Of a DNA stretch of 64,000 nucleotides, positions 1-12,889 are shown in pieces. The position numbers and the translations under genes were made by a program. Numbering within the stretch: position 1 is the stretch's first letter; every line of letters starts with the position of its first letter. Origin of the DNA: Physella acuta (taxonomy: Eukaryota; Mollusca; Gastropoda; Physidae); assembly GCF_028476545.1 (NCBI RefSeq), contig NW_026731579.1, positions 372,001-436,000 on the forward strand. Direction: 5' to 3'. The notes below the pieces were generated by a model. It saw only the letters and a list, made by a program, of their open reading frames with translations. It searched no databases and was not told the origin of the DNA.

Positions 1-1422
1 CACCTGACAACATCAAACTCCTGACACCACACCTGACACCACACCTGACACCACACCTGACACCACACCTGACAACATCAAACTCCTGACACCACACCTG
101 ACACAACACCTGACAACTTCAAACTCCTGACACCACACCTGACACAACACCTGACAACATCAAACTCCTGACACCACACCTGACACCACACCCGACACCA
201 CACCTGACACCACACCTGACAACATCAAACTCCTGACACCACACCTGACACCACACCTGACACCACACCTGACACCACACCTGACAACATCAAACTCCTG
301 ACACCACACCTGACACCACACCTGACAACATCAAACACCTGACACCACACCTGACACCACACCTGACAACATCAAACTCCTGACACCACACCTGACACCA
401 CACCTGACAACATCAAACTCCTGACACCACACCTGACACCACACCTGACAACATCAAACTCCTGACACCACACCTGACACCACACCTGACACCACACCTG
501 ACACCACACCTGACAACATCAAACTCCTGACACCACACCTGACACAACACCTGACAACTTCAAACTCCTGACACCACACCTGACACAACACCTGACAACA
601 TCAAACTCCTGACACCACACCTGACACCACACCTGACAACATCAAACTCCTGACACCACACCTGACACAACACCTGACAACATCAAACGCCTGACACTAC
701 ACCTGACACCACATCTGACAACATCAAACTCCTGACACCACAACTGACAACATCAAACTCCTGACACCACATCTGACAACATCAAACTCCTGACACCACA
801 CCTGACAACATCAAACTCCAGACACCACACCTGACACCACACCTGACACCACACCTGACAACATCAAACTCCTGACACCACACCTGACAACATCAAACTC
901 CAGACACCACACCTGACACCACACCAGACACAACAACTGGCACCACAACTGACAACATCAAACTCCTGACACCACACCTGACACCACAACTGACAACATC
1001 AAACTCCTGACACCACACCTGACACCACACCTGACACCACACCTGACAACATCAAACTCCTGACACCACACCTGACACCACACCTGACAACATCAAACAC
1101 CTGACACCACACCTGACACCACACCTGACAACATCAAACTCCTGACACCACACCTGACACCACACCTGACAACATCAAACTCCTGACACCACACCTGACA
1201 CCACACCTGACAACATCAAACTCCTGACACCACACCTGACACCACACCTGACACCACACCTGACACTACACCTGACACCACACCTGACACCACACCTGAC
1301 AACATCAAACTCCTGACACCACACCTGACAACATCAAACTCCTGACACCACACCTGACACCACACCTGACACCACACCTGACAGCATCAACACCTGACAC
1401 CACACCTGACAACATCAAACTC
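1..1422. repeat. Minisatellite of 12-bp and 17-bp units
   Basis: The array is built from a 12-mer (CCTGACACCACA) mixed with a 17-mer (CCTGACAACATCAAACT), usually two to five 12-mers per 17-mer, so it has a loose higher-order pattern. It runs off the left edge of the window, so its full length is unknown. Point variants such as CTGACAACTTC and CAACTGACA occur in the 700-1000 part. No coding potential is inferred. Confidence 0.97.
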
Positions 1423-1723
1423 CGACTATCTTTAACATCGTTCTCACTTTTCTTGTTTCTTACAATGGTAAAATGAAAAAACGAAAGACAACATTTCTTG
1501 ATTGCATTGAACACTTTGTGAGCAGAAGTCAAAACACCAGCCGACAACCTGCAGACGACCTCACACGTTTTCTGCCCACCCCATCGGTAACTCACTAATC
1601 GTTTGCCTTCTCGGCTAGTCAAAATATTTGCGCTTTTAACCGAGCGTGGAATATTCTAGAGTCAATACAAAAAATGGCTGACGAGATGATGTGTGGCAGG
1701 GAACAAATGCCGTGACATTTTTA
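1423..1723. other. Single-copy spacer, nothing recognised
   Basis: About 300 bp of unique sequence between two arrays. A minus-strand open frame spans it and the end of the preceding array, but its C-terminal half is only array translation. I see no gene, RNA or transposon end. Confidence 0.5.
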
Positions 1724-2413
1724 GATGCGCAGGAAAATATGAACGGTACCAATCTAAACTTGGATAACACTGTGATGCGCAGGAAAATATGAACGGTACC
1801 AATCTAAACTTGGATAACACTGTGATGCGCAGGAAAATATGAACGGTACCAATCTAAACTTGGATAACACTGTGATGCGCAGGAAAATATGAACGGTACC
1901 AATCTAAACTTGGATAACAGTGTGATGCGCAGGAAAATATGAACGGTACCAATCTAAACTTGGATGTGATGCGCAGGAAAATATGAACGGTACCAATCTA
2001 AACTTGGATGTGATGCGCAGGAAAATATGAACGGTACCAATCTAAACTTGGATAACACTGTGATGCGCAGGAAAATATGAACGGTACCAATCTAAACTTG
2101 GATAACACTGTGATGCGCAGGAAAATATGAACGGTACCAATCTAAACTTGGATAACACTGTGATGCGCAGGAAAATATGTACGGTACCAATCTAAACTTG
2201 GATAACAGTGTGATGCGCAGGAAAATATGAACGGTACCAAACTAAACTTGGATAACACTGTGATGCGCAGGAAAATATGAACGGTACCAATCCAAACTTG
2301 GATAACACTGTGATGCGCAGGAAAATATGAACGGTACCAATCTAAACTTGGATAACACTGTGATGCGCAGGAAAATATGAACGGTACCAATCTAAACTTG
2401 GATAACACTGTGA
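1724..2413. repeat. 50-bp minisatellite, about 14 units
   Basis: The unit begins GATGCGCAGGAAAATATG and contains GGTACC. Units are nearly identical; two of them lack a 6-bp AACACT segment. Such homogeneity suggests recent expansion or ongoing conversion. The minus-strand open frame across it is a by-product. Confidence 0.97.
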
Positions 2414-2695
2414 TTCGCGGAGAGTAGACTTTAGATGTGCTTTTTGTGTGAAGATATTTGTCTAGTCTTGTCATTAAAGTGTTTTCTCTAAGAGGAAAGA
2501 GGGGGAGGGGGGGGGGGGTTAAAACTTCATCGCATTACCTTTCTTTGTAAGAACGTAAAAAGGGGGAGGAGGGGAGGGCGGAAGTGATATTTTGTGATAT
2601 TTACCTGTAATAAATATTGCAGCTAAAATGGAAATATCAAAGTCTTTGACCGCCAAATCACCTGAGTTCTGCTCCTTTTGGAACTTGTTTATTTG

Positions 2696-3620
2696 TCATG
2701 GTTGGTGTCGAATATCTGACCCATTATACTATTCACTTCGATACGGTTGGTGTGAATATCTGACCCGTTCTACTATTCACTTCGATACGGTTGGTGTCGA
2801 ATATCTGACCCGTTATACTATTCACTGCGATACGGTTGGTGTCGAATATCTGACCCACTATGCTATTCAGTTCGATATCTTGGCATCGAATATCTTGCCT
2901 GTCATACTATTCACTTCGATACGATTGGTATCGAATATCTGACAAATTATACTATTCACTTCGATACAGTTGGTGTCGAATATCTGACTCATTATACTAT
3001 TCACTTCGATACGGTTGGTGTCGAATATCTGACTCATTATACTATTCACTTCGATACGGTTGGTGTCGAATATCTGACCCATTATAATATTCACTTCGAT
3101 ACGGTTGGTGTCGAATATCTGACCCATTATGCGATTCACTTCGATACGGTTGGTGTCGAATATCTGACCCACTATACTATTCACTTCGATACGATTGGTG
3201 TCAAATATCTGACTCATTATACTATTCACTTCGATACGGTTGGTGTCGAATATCTGACCCACTATACTATGCACTTCGACACGGTTGGTATCGAATATCT
3301 GACCCATTATGCTATTCACTTCGATACGGTTGGTGTCGAATAACTGACCCTTTATACTATTCACTTCGATACGGTTGGTATCGAATATCTGACCCATTAT
3401 GCTATTCACTTCGATACGGTTGGTGTAGAATATCTGACCCATTATACTATTCACTTCGATACGGTTGGTATCAAGTATCTGACCCATTATACTATTCACT
3501 TCGATATCTTAACATCGAATATCTGACCAATTATACTATTCACTTCCATATCTTGGCATCGAATATCTTGCCTTTCATACTATTCACTACGATACGGTTG
3601 GTATCGAATATCTAACCTAT
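2696..3620. repeat. 45-bp minisatellite, about 20 units
   Basis: The unit contains GGTTGGTGTCGAATATCTG and ACTATTCACTTCGATAC. Because 45 is a multiple of three, frames stay open on both strands; the minus strand reads a 15-residue period around GQIFDTNRIEVNSIM for about 210 codons. There is no codon-level purifying pattern, since variants fall at all positions, so I treat this as DNA repeat rather than gene. Units near 2870 and 3510-3560 are the most divergent. Confidence 0.95.
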
Positions 3621-4738
3621 CACTTTTTACCTAGAAAGTCAAGTAAAATATAATGCATTGTTTGTTTTTTCTTGTAAAACAGCAGCTAGATCTACGATTA
3701 TTTTTGTACATTGCAGTAACTAGAGGGTCAGGGAAACAAAGAGGGAGGAAACTCACGGGCTTAGTTGCTGGGAACATGGGTCAGAGAATGCTCGATAATT
3801 AACGCTTTCTTAATCTGCCTGGCTATTGAGCAATAGCTTGGGCCTGTATTGATAGCAAACAAGAGGGTGGGCAGGATTGGTTTCCGGAAAATTGCGCAAC
3901 GGAAAACTGCGTAATTTTAAAAATGCGTTAATACAAACTAATTATACTCATACACTTTAATTTTGTCATATTTAGTGAAAATAAGTATTATACAATGTAC
4001 ATGGAGTCACTCTTTGTTAATGTCTAAATGCTCAGGATGATATTCCACAACAATAAATGTAGGTAACATTCTACACCCACGTAAGCTTAAGTTGCCGTGC
4101 TAATCGATATCAACTTGGACTGATTGATTTGTACCCCTCCCATCTGCCCCACACCATCGTTATTCATTTTATTGGTGGACAAGGTCAGGCATCAAAATTG
4201 ATTGGTCAAGTTCTACCCCGCCGCCCCACCCCCTCCCAAACCCCTTACGTTCTGTTATGCCCAGTTTGACCCACAGTGAATGATTTAAAGCCATCCCACC
4301 GCCATAAGGGAAGTTACAACTAGTAATCATAGCGCCGCTCTTGACTTTTTTTTTTTACATTCATCTCAACATATCGAGACATACCGAAACATACCGAAAT
4401 GTTCCTCGGCAAATTCCATTTTCTTTTTCTATACTTAAAAAAAAGTATGTTGCAAAAAACGTCCAAAAACTGGTTCATAGAGACTCCTGCTTCCCATCAG
4501 AAGATATCCGGTGCTAATACGTCATCGCGTGTGCTATAACGTCACTTCCATGGCCAGGAAAACTAAAATAGTGAACAAGTTGCCGTCGATAAATTCCTGG
4601 CTCGTTTTTTCTATGTGGTGACAGGTCACGTGACTGTATCAGAGTTGTTGCGCCCCCTGCTCCCTCCATATCTTAAAGTCTTCAATTTTCTTCTGATGAC
4701 GAGGGATAAACGAGTTTTCCGTCATATTTTTGGCCAAA

Positions 4739-4742
<4 letters not shown>
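3621..4742. other. Single-copy AT-rich spacer
   Basis: About 1.1 kb without a recognised gene. At 3880-3925 a short stretch with GCGCAACGGAAAA resembles the arms of the foldback element at 43560 and may be a relic of it. A C-rich patch lies at 4216-4250. Confidence 0.4.

Positions 4743-4811
<69 letters not shown>
4743..4811. repeat. (TA)n microsatellite
   Basis: About 34 uninterrupted TA dinucleotides followed by TTCTCTCTCT. Open frames across it (alternating Y and I) are artefacts. Confidence 0.97.
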
Positions 4812-4812
<1 letters not shown>

Positions 4813-5312
4813 CTCTCTCTGACAAATACAAAGAAAAAAATACTTTACTTTATAAAAAGGAGAGGGACTGAAAATCATTTTTTAAAATGACAAGGATAGA
4901 CTTTTTACACCCCTAGGCTAAAACGTGTTGAAAATTGTAGACTGTACTCTTCATTTCCTTTTGAGAATTTTTTTTGTAATGCTTGAATATTGTGAGTTAA
5001 AATTTAAACCTAAGGAGAGTTCAGCCCCTTGTTACTTACGGGTGAGTTGAATCCCCTTTTACTGGCTAGTAAGTTCAGTCCCTGTTGCAGATATGTCATT
5101 TGTTTCCCTTACTGCTGTGGGATGATAACTCTGGTAAACTTCATCAGTTGTCAGAAGGTGCTTAAATTCTGCGCGCACCTTGACATCTTAAATCCACCCA
5201 TTCAACTCAATAATTTTCACAAGATCGACCTATCTCTCAGGGCTTAAGTCCATCACGGCTTATGACGTGAAGTGCCAGGCTGAAAAAACAAACAAGTTGG
5301 TTTGTCTGGGCC
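4812..5312. other. Single-copy spacer, nothing recognised
   Basis: Unique sequence with poly(T) runs. A short plus-strand frame at 5029-5247 has no recognisable domain. Confidence 0.4.
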
Positions 5313-5460
5313 CAGGCTCCGACTACATTTGGTATCGTCTGCTTCAGGTTTCTGATTGGCTTGACTGACGGGTGGTGTTCACTCAGGCTCCGATTATATT
5401 TGGTATCGCCCGCTTCAGGTTTCTGATTAGCTTGACTGACGGCTAGTCTTCAATCTTCTG
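5313..5460. repeat. 81-bp tandem duplication
   Basis: Two copies starting CAGGCTCCGA at 5313 and CAGGCTCCGA at 5394, each continuing TTTGGTATCG and CTTCAGGTTTCTGATT. They differ at several positions, so this is an older two-copy duplication. Confidence 0.85.
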
Positions 5461-5504
5461 GCTACAGCGTGACGGAATGGTAATAGCGAGTACGCACGCC
5501 ATCA

Positions 5505-5725
5505 CTCAGTCATCACAGTGCACATCAACTCAGTACTAATGCACTCAGTATATCACAGTACACATCATTCTTAGTGTACAAACAATCAGTACACATCAAC
5601 TTAGTACACCTGCAATCAGTATATCACAGTGCACATCAACTCAGTACTAATGCACTCAGTATATCACAGTACACATCATTCGTAGTACACATACAATTAG
5701 TACATCACAGTACAAACACACACGT
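5505..5725. repeat. Imperfect repeat rich in CAGTACACATCA
   Basis: Irregular units built from ATCACAGT, ACACATCA and ACTCAGTA; one roughly 100-bp block beginning CACAGTGCACATCAACTCAG recurs. Degenerate and interrupted. Confidence 0.8.
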
Positions 5726-5809
5726 GGTGTGTACTCAACACAAGCTGGTGGGGGAGAGCGATCGTCACATATAGATGTAAACTTCTCATGATATGTATAG
5801 AATATGTAG

Positions 5810-6035
5810 TCCCACCCCTACACCCCGCACTCTTCACAACCCCACACTTACACACCCCATCACACCCGCACCCCTACACACCCCATCACACCCCCACCCC
5901 TACACACCCCCAACCCTACACACCACACTCTTCACACCCCCACCCGTACACACACCACTCATCACACCCCCACCCATACACCCCCACCCCTACACACCCC
6001 ACTCTTCACACCCCCACTCATCACAACTCCCATCA
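5810..6035. repeat. C-rich CACACCCC simple repeat
   Basis: A strongly strand-biased run of CACACCCCCACCCCTACA-like units. It produces proline/threonine/histidine-rich open frames that I do not regard as genes. Confidence 0.9.
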
Positions 6036-6153
6036 CCCGCGTTTTAGTCATGTCTATGTGGAGGCGGGGTCGAAAGGTGTATAGCCACAGCTTCAACTAC
6101 ACGGATTAAATAGAATAAACCTTACATTGAAATAGAATATATATACTTCAACC

Positions 6154-6423
6154 CAGTGGCGTAGCGAGGTCGGGTGTCACCCGGTGCGGCACTTAATGGT
6201 GTCACCCCCAGAGGCGCAACGACCCTTCCCGGGAAAAACTTTCAATTTTCGATTTACACCCCCCCCCCTCAAACTTTCGATTTGCACCCCCCACCTCTAT
6301 TATGTGGAATTATCATTTTTCTATATATATTTTGCTATTTTTTGCCTTGGTGTCACCCCCCCCCCCCAAATGGTGTCACCCGGTGCGGTCCGCACCCCCC
6401 GCACCCCCCTCGCTACGCCCCTG
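6154..6423. mobile_element. hAT-type MITE, family A, copy 1
   Basis: A 270-bp non-autonomous DNA transposon. It starts CAGTGGCGTAGCGAGG and ends CTCGCTACGCCCCTG, which are imperfect inverted repeats. It is flanked by perfect 8-bp duplications, CTTCAACC at 6146-6153 and 6424-6431; this duplication length and the CAG...CTG ends fit the hAT superfamily. The interior has poly(C) blocks, GTGTCACCCGGTGCGG near both ends and an AT-rich middle. It contains no transposase. Related copies are at 41562 and 47113. Confidence 0.93.
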
Positions 6424-6431
6424 CTTCAACC

Positions 6432-6724
6432 AATCTTGACTGCCCCACCCCTGAAAGCTTCACATGTCTACCCCTGGAGCAACATTTCTGAAAGAAACCC
6501 TGCCCTTCTTCCACCCCTTACACTCCAACCCAATATACCCCCAATCCAATTAAAGTACAATATTAACCCCGGATTTCACTGTAAAATTATGCTTGACATT
6601 TTAGGCTTAGGGAATTTATTTTTAGCACCAGGAGCTAACCGATATCCGAAACAAGGAAGAAGAGATAGCAGCCGGTGATGGCTATGGCAGTAGGAAATCT
6701 GGTTAGAGATTAACTCAAGGAAGT
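6432..6724. other. Single-copy spacer
   Basis: Unique, partly C-rich sequence after the MITE. An open frame running through the MITE into it (to 6678) has no domain and is not believed. Confidence 0.4.
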
Positions 6725-6893
6725 CGGGATATGTGAGCTAGATGGGGGGGGGGGGTAGAGTATATCAGACCCCTGGGGGATTGGAGTACTCAGGATATGT
6801 GAGATATACGTGGGGAGGGGGAGGGTTCGAGTACATCAGACCCCTGGGGCATTGGAGTACTCAGGATATGTGAGTTAGATGGGGGGGGGGGGT
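6725..6893. repeat. About 75-bp G-rich repeat, 2 to 3 units
   Basis: Units contain GGATATGTGAG, a G8-G12 run, and ATCAGACCCCTGGGG then GGAGTACTCAGG. They differ mostly in the length of the G run. Confidence 0.85.
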
Positions 6894-7267
6894 GTTGACC
6901 AAGACACTTAGACGTACATTGGATTATGAAGTTTCGACGCATGATGGCTCAGAGATAAGCCGTGTGTTGGCTCAGTTAGTACAATAATTAAACTAATCTG
7001 TTTTCTATTGATTTACCCAAGTTAAGAAGTGATCTAACCAATCCTTGACAGTTCAATGTTTTATTTGTGTAACAACCCATACATTGACCGCCTCAACACA
7101 TTTCTAGTTTAGTACTCTCGACCCCTTGTATCTACCGAAGATAAACTATTAAAATATTCCAGGGTCATAAAGTGAATTAAAAGCAATCAGTGGCCGAAGT
7201 TAACCTTCAGGTTGAACTTTGAACTGGTCAGCTAATACCACCTCAACTTGGAGTTGTCGTTGGACAC
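6894..7267. other. Single-copy spacer, nothing recognised
   Basis: Unique AT-rich sequence without a recognisable feature. Confidence 0.4.
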
Positions 7268-7857
7268 TACTACCATATTTCAGTGATCCATTTATCAGTG
7301 ATCCATATATCAGTGATCCATATATCAGTGATCCATATATCAGTGACCCATATATCAGTGATCCATATATCAGTGACCCATATATCAGTGACCCATATAT
7401 CAGTGATCCATATATCAGTGATCCATATATCAGTGATCCATATATCAGTGATCCATATATTAGTGATCCATATATTAGTGATCCATATATCAGTGATCCA
7501 TATATCAGTGACCCATATATCAGTGATCCATATATCAGTGATCCATATATCAGTGATCCATATATCAGTGATCCATATATCAGTGATCCATATACCAGTG
7601 ATCCATATATCGTTGACCCATATATCGTTGACCCATATATCAGTGATCCATATATCAGTGATCCATATATCAGTGATCCATATATCAGTGATCCTTATAT
7701 CAGTGATCCATATATCAGTGTTCCCATATATCAGTGATCATATATCAGTGACCCATATATCAGTGATTCGTATTTCAGTGATCCATATATCAGTGATCCA
7801 TATATCAGTGATCCATATATCAGCGATCCATATATCAGTGATCCATGCATCAGTGGT
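7268..7857. repeat. 15-bp minisatellite, about 39 units
   Basis: The unit is CAGTGATCCATATAT with frequent T/C variation in GAT/GAC. Since 15 is a multiple of three and the unit lacks stops, two plus-strand frames stay open for 170 to 190 codons, (SDPYI)n and (VIHIS)n. I reject both as genes. One 1-bp insertion near 7724 shifts the register, consistent with no coding constraint. Confidence 0.97.
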
Positions 7858-9555
7858 ATAACATTAGATTACACACACCGGTCTTTGATTTCCTGGAGGC
7901 GAAATATCAACTCCTGAGAAAATCTGGTTTTATGGGGAATAAAGTTTTATAGCACACTGCCGATAAAGCCAAGCTGTATGTCGGCTCTACATAGAATGTT
8001 AATTCTGGTGGCTCATTCTTTATATGTAACGTTCGTTCTGGCGGCCCATACTTTCTGTTTCTATTCTAGTCCCCGTGGCACACACAATCCACTGCTAGCT
8101 CTACACAGAACAAAGCTGGAACGAGACCAGCTCACGCTTCAGATCTGGCTCGACATTTTCCTGGCAGGAAGTTCTAGACGAGAGCCAGTTGTGCCACAAA
8201 GGAGGGCTCCTCAGATCCACATCTGCTCCTCACTGCGACAGGTGCCTGCGGATCCCTGCGTGAAAACAACAGGCGGATCATCTTTACATAACCTTGACCC
8301 CCGCCCAATGTGTTGCTTGTGATGTCATTGTTACATAGTTTCCTGCGATCGGGTCGGTGCCGTGATGGGGGGTAGGGCGCTGGTGTAGAGATTATCACGT
8401 GATTAGATTAGCATAGGTGTCGATGGATAGGTGGGCGGTATCCAGTACAGGTAGATACACAGAGGGGATATCAAAACCTCGACAGGTGAGGAAAGTTAAA
8501 GAACAGACCCGCAGCTAGGTAGAAATACAAGCAAGTATTCCAGACATTTCTTGACATTGATCAGATCCACGATAAAAGGACAATCATTCTTCAGTGAGAA
8601 AAAACTAAATTCTTTGTGTATCAATATAGACCTGGTAATATTACCAAAACTGTTGCACATACAATTAAGAGGATAATAAAGAGCAATTAAAGAAGCAATT
8701 TTTTATGTTCCTAATGAATATTTTAAAAAGTATGTTTCTTTCGACGTCTAATGGAAAAAACGAAAATTGTTCAAAATTTTTAAATTCCCGCTTCAGTGGA
8801 TTGGATAATGAGTGATTACAATTTGTAAACATTGGTTTAATTAGGTCATGTGTAGCCTGATAGTAAATTAGAGATCGTGGTCTGTTTGGGGGGGGGGGGG
8901 TATGGACTGCTATAATAAGAGCTGGACATTACCACTTGTCAATTACAGCCGGTCATATTTCCTGCTATCATGCCACCTCAAGTCTAATTCCGACCCCCCG
9001 TTAATTGACCCCTGTCAATTTTGTCCCCTTAGTAGATCTACAGTCTTATAAAAAAAAATAAACAATACTAAGTAGTAATAGTGACATTTCCTGATAAAGT
9101 ATAAAAACCTACTTTTTCAGATTGTGTATTATGCCACGAAAGCCGTAGGTAGGGTCTCTATTTACAAAGTCAACAACAACATCAATACTCCGTGAATAAA
9201 ACTCACAGCATCTGATTTTATTTCTGATTGGTCCGAGCGTCAACCATATCGCTACTGATGAACACATTTTGTAAACACCGCTCACTTTATAGCGCCAAAT
9301 GTCTGGGTGACCAATAGCAACAAGGGATGGCATTGGGGATGTTCCAAAAATTAATGCCCCTACATGGGCTCGCTAGACACGACGGTCAAGATTAACAATG
9401 AGATGTACTTTAATCAAAGGACAGACCGACCGTATATCAAACCCAACCCCTACAGAAAGCTGAAGTTTCTCAAACCCAACCCCCACAAAAAGCTGAAGTT
9501 TCACATTTTTGCGGCTAAATCCAAACATACGTAAGTGAAGCTTAGCATTACAATA
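7858..9555. other. 1.7 kb single-copy stretch, no recognised gene
   Basis: Open frames at 7978-8322 (+), 8174-8398 (-) and 9109-9333 (-) lack recognisable domains. A G11 run sits near 8888. Two CCAAT-box-like sites (ATTGG at 9227-9231, CCAAT at 9311-9315) lie in the 9.2-9.3 kb part, but nothing else shows a promoter. Confidence 0.35.
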
Positions 9556-9725
9556 TGTAAGTGTTACACTACAAACAATATGTTAGAGTATTATACTACA
9601 AACAAACAATATGTAAGTGTATTATACTACAACTAACAATATGTGAGTGTATTACACAATAAACAAACAATATGTACATGTATTACACTACAAAAGCAAT
9701 GTGTAAGTATTACACTACAAACGAA
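9556..9725. repeat. Degenerate ACAATATGTAAGTGT repeat
   Basis: Five or six imperfect units of about 30-35 bp containing ACAAACAATATGTAAGTGT and ATTACACTACAA. Confidence 0.75.
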
Positions 9726-10602
9726 TTTCGTGTTGTGATTGGTAATGGGTAGTAGTAATTAACATAGAGGGGGAGGGTGTGTAATCTACAAGGGAGGTGT
9801 AATGTCTGCTAGAATGTAAGTTTGTCAAATAGTTTTAGTTTAAAGCGCTCTTAACACAGCGCGTTGAGCAACATAGCAATGTCGAGGTCATCTGTTAACG
9901 ATTTGAAGGTATTAGCCCTTTTTATTTTAGTGGGAAATGAAAGTCTCAAAATGTTGATCCAATGTATTCCATAGACGAGATGGAATTGCCTAGCATAGCT
10001 TTATGTTTAATTAATTAGTCTTGATTGATTAACATTGTTTAGTAATTATAGATTTAGTATTATTTAATTCCCATTAATTAATCAACATTTTTTAGCAAGC
10101 ATGAGTTATTATAAATGGAGTACACATTTACGAGTATACTCTACATCACGAACACAATTGATCTAATTAGATAGAGCCAGCACTGGACATAAAACCACTT
10201 TATATTTGATTTGTTTCCTTAAGTTACCTCAACCATCGATTAGGGTCATTGTCTACACAAGGTACGTGGTGGTTCTTTGTTTTATAATAGGGCTGTCGGT
10301 ATATAAGCTTTTAGTTAACAGTTATTCGAGAAAATTGCGATCACCTACATATAGTTGAGAATGAGATAGTTGCTGTCCTCTAAATGTATTTAGGATAGTG
10401 GCCTATATAAAAATATGTAATGTGTGTTCTTCAGTACACTATACCTTATTTAAATGATATTTAATCTCTGTTGGAAATACAAAGTAAAGTTAAAACCACA
10501 AAGGTAACATACGACTAATATATGGAAGTAATAGTCGATTTCATTGTCTGGCTTTTACATTTCAATCAAACAATATGGCTGGAACACAACTGTATCACAG
10601 AG
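9726..10602. other. AT-rich single-copy spacer
   Basis: It contains several TTAATTA/TAATTAAT motifs near 10005-10085. No gene or transposon is recognised. Confidence 0.35.
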
Positions 10603-11515
10603 TGGGAGGTGTGGGTTCTGGGGGAGGTGTGGACTAGTGCTAGGGGAGGTGTGGGTTAGTGCTAGGGGAGGTGTGGGTTCTAGGGGAGGTGTGGGTACTA
10701 GGGGAGGTGTGGGTACTAGGGGAGGTGTGGGTTCTAGGGGAGGTGTGGGTACTAGGGGAGGTGTGGGTACTAGGGGAGGTGTGGGTACTAGGGGAGGTGT
10801 GGGTACTAGGGGAGGTGTGGGTTAGTGCTAGGGGAGGTGTGGGTTCTAGGGGAGGTGTGGGTACTAGGGGAGGTGTGGGTACTAGGGGAGGTGTGGGTAC
10901 TAGGGGAGGTGTGGGTTCAAGGGGAGGTGTGGGTTCTAAGGTAGGTGTGGGTACTAGGGGATGTGTGGGTACTAGCGGAGGTGTGTGTACTAGGGGAGGT
11001 GTGGGTACTAGGGGAGGTGTGGGTTAGTGCTAGGGGAGGTGTGGGTTCTAGGGGAGGTGTGGGTACTAGGGGAGGTGTGGGTTAGTGCTAGGGGACGTGT
11101 GGGTACTAGGGGAGGTGTGGGTTAGTGCTAGGGGAGGTGTGGGTTAGTGCTAGGGGAGGTGTGGGTTAGTGCTAGGGGAGGTGTGGGTTAGTGCTAGGGG
11201 AGGTGTGGGTTAGTGCTAGGGGAGGTGTGGGTTAGTGCTAGGGGAGGTGCGGACTAGTGCTAGGGGAGGTGTGGGTTAGTGCTAGGGAGGTGTTTGTTAG
11301 TGCTAGTGGGTGTGGGTTAGTGTTAGGGGAGGTGTGGGTTAGTGCTAGGGTTCGTGCTAGGGGAGGTGTGGGTTAGTGCTAGGGAGGTGTTTGTTAGTGT
11401 TAGTGGGTGTGGGTTAGTGTTAGGGGAGGTGTGGGTTAGTGCTAGGGGAGGTGTGGGTTAGTGCTAGGGGAGGTGTGGGTTAGTGCTAGGGGAGGTGTGG
11501 GTTAGTGTCAGGGAC
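10603..11515. repeat. G-rich minisatellite of 18- and 22-bp units
   Basis: Units share GGGGAGGTGTGGGT joined by ACTA, TCTA or TAGTGCTA linkers, giving 18-bp (early part) and 22-bp (later part) versions, about 45 units. The plus strand is G-rich throughout, with four G-runs of at least three within about 30 bases, so every stretch matches the usual G-quadruplex pattern. Glycine/valine-rich frames through it are artefacts. Confidence 0.95.
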
Positions 11516-11960
11516 GTGCCATATTCCCAGGTCCATATATCCCTAGGGACGGGCCATATCAGGAGACTGGCCCATGTACCACACTTCTGTACAAATAATC
11601 CACCACGGGTCCGATTTCTTCTTGCATTTCCAATTTCTTTTTACTTCTCATTATGTAAGCAATCTTCACAAGGTGTTCCCAGCCAAGCCCCCCCCCCCCG
11701 TAAGTCTATCCCTCCCCTCTGCCTTGACTCCCCAACCCCCCTCCTACAACGAGAAAGTTATAGACTGGGTTTTTCTGAGTACCATCCAGCACCACTCACA
11801 CTTACCGGCTGAGACACCGATGTACATGTTGATTGCAACTTAAATCATTATCGATCTATCCGAGTCACACAATACATATAGTAGTTTCATATAGGGTTAT
11901 AATTTGATTCAAACAGGTAGCAAACGCTTTATTCTCTGAAATATCGAGATTTTTATTTTT
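11516..11960. other. Single-copy spacer with C9-C10 run
   Basis: It contains a poly(C) run near 11690. Open frames beginning inside the preceding array continue here to about 11840 but have no domain. Confidence 0.4.
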
Positions 11961-12130
11961 ACTTTTTTTATTAACAAAATCGGCCTAGTATCATTGTCAT
12001 TGAATGTTTTATAAACAAAATCGGCAAAGTATCACAGTCAGTGAATGTTCTATACTTTAAACAAAATCGGCCTAGTTACAGTGAATGTTCTATAAACAAA
12101 ATGGGCCTAGTATCACAGTCTAGGTTGTCT
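11961..12130. repeat. Irregular 40-50-bp repeat, about 4 units
   Basis: Units contain ATAAACAAAATCGGCCTAGT and GTGAATGTTCTAT, spaced 38-50 bp apart, with variable deletions. Confidence 0.75.
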
Positions 12131-12244
12131 ATCCAAACTCCAGATTTCACTGTCATGAATGATTTCTGTTGATATTCAATAGCTGAAACATTCTGATCAC
12201 GTGATCTTATTCAAATTGGTTCATTTTTCTTGAGCCTACCGGAA

Positions 12245-12325
12245 GACCGAATCACAGTTTTTGACCACACATTTCGTGTGAACTAAATCACATTTTTTGA
12301 CCACACATTTCGTGTGGACTGAATC
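12245..12325. repeat. Two-copy 41-bp tandem duplication
   Basis: Two units containing TTTTTGACCACACATTTCGTG, cut here to its core GACCACACATTTCGTGTG, differing by a few bases. Confidence 0.75.
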
Positions 12326-12389
12326 ATATCATGGGAGATGTTGTATCACTGCTGTTGTTATGTATTAATTGTGTTCTTATACTTTAAAG

Positions 12390-12391
<2 letters not shown>

Positions 12392-12447
<56 letters not shown>
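12392..12447. repeat. (TA)n microsatellite
   Basis: About 27 TA dinucleotides. Confidence 0.96.
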
Positions 12448-12449
<2 letters not shown>

Positions 12450-12599
12450 CTGTTTTAATAAAACTTGTGTTTCTATATCAGTGATCTCGTTATGTACCAC
12501 TGGTAATGTTAGGTAGCAGGTGTTAAGGAATTCTTCAACTAGTGTTGTTATATAGCATTTGTATTGTAATTTATAAAAGGTATAAATATACAAAACAAA

Positions 12600-12735
12600 T
12601 GTGTTTTAAAACTGGTGTTGTAATATCACTAATGTTTTGTATCACGGGTGTTGTTATATCACTGGGGTTGATATATCACCGATGTTGTTATATGACAAAT
12701 GTTGTTATATGACTAATGTTGTTATATTAATGGTG
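12600..12735. repeat. Degenerate TGTTGTTATAT repeat
   Basis: Short imperfect units of 17-20 bp containing GTTGTTATATGAC or GTTGTTATATCAC. Confidence 0.7.
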
Positions 12736-12889
12736 TTATATCTACAAACAAACCTTCATCACTGAACCTGACGCGTGGACTTGTCTGGCCACGGATTGTT
12801 CGACTACAGACATAGCTGACCAGATATTGATTGGAACTTCCAGAGATCGAACATCACAAATCAGGGGACAACTGAAACACTGGGCGTTG

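Noticed and set aside
1-1422. CRISPR array
   Set aside because: The spacing segments are themselves repeats, there are no unique spacers, and the context is animal. The same holds for every array in the window.
2867-3499. 210-codon minus frame with 15-residue repeat
   Set aside because: 45-bp minisatellite. Substitutions do not favour synonymous positions by eye.
7219-7861. (SDPYI)n and (VIHIS)n proteins
   Set aside because: 15-bp array artefacts; two frames open at once and a single-base insertion without consequence.
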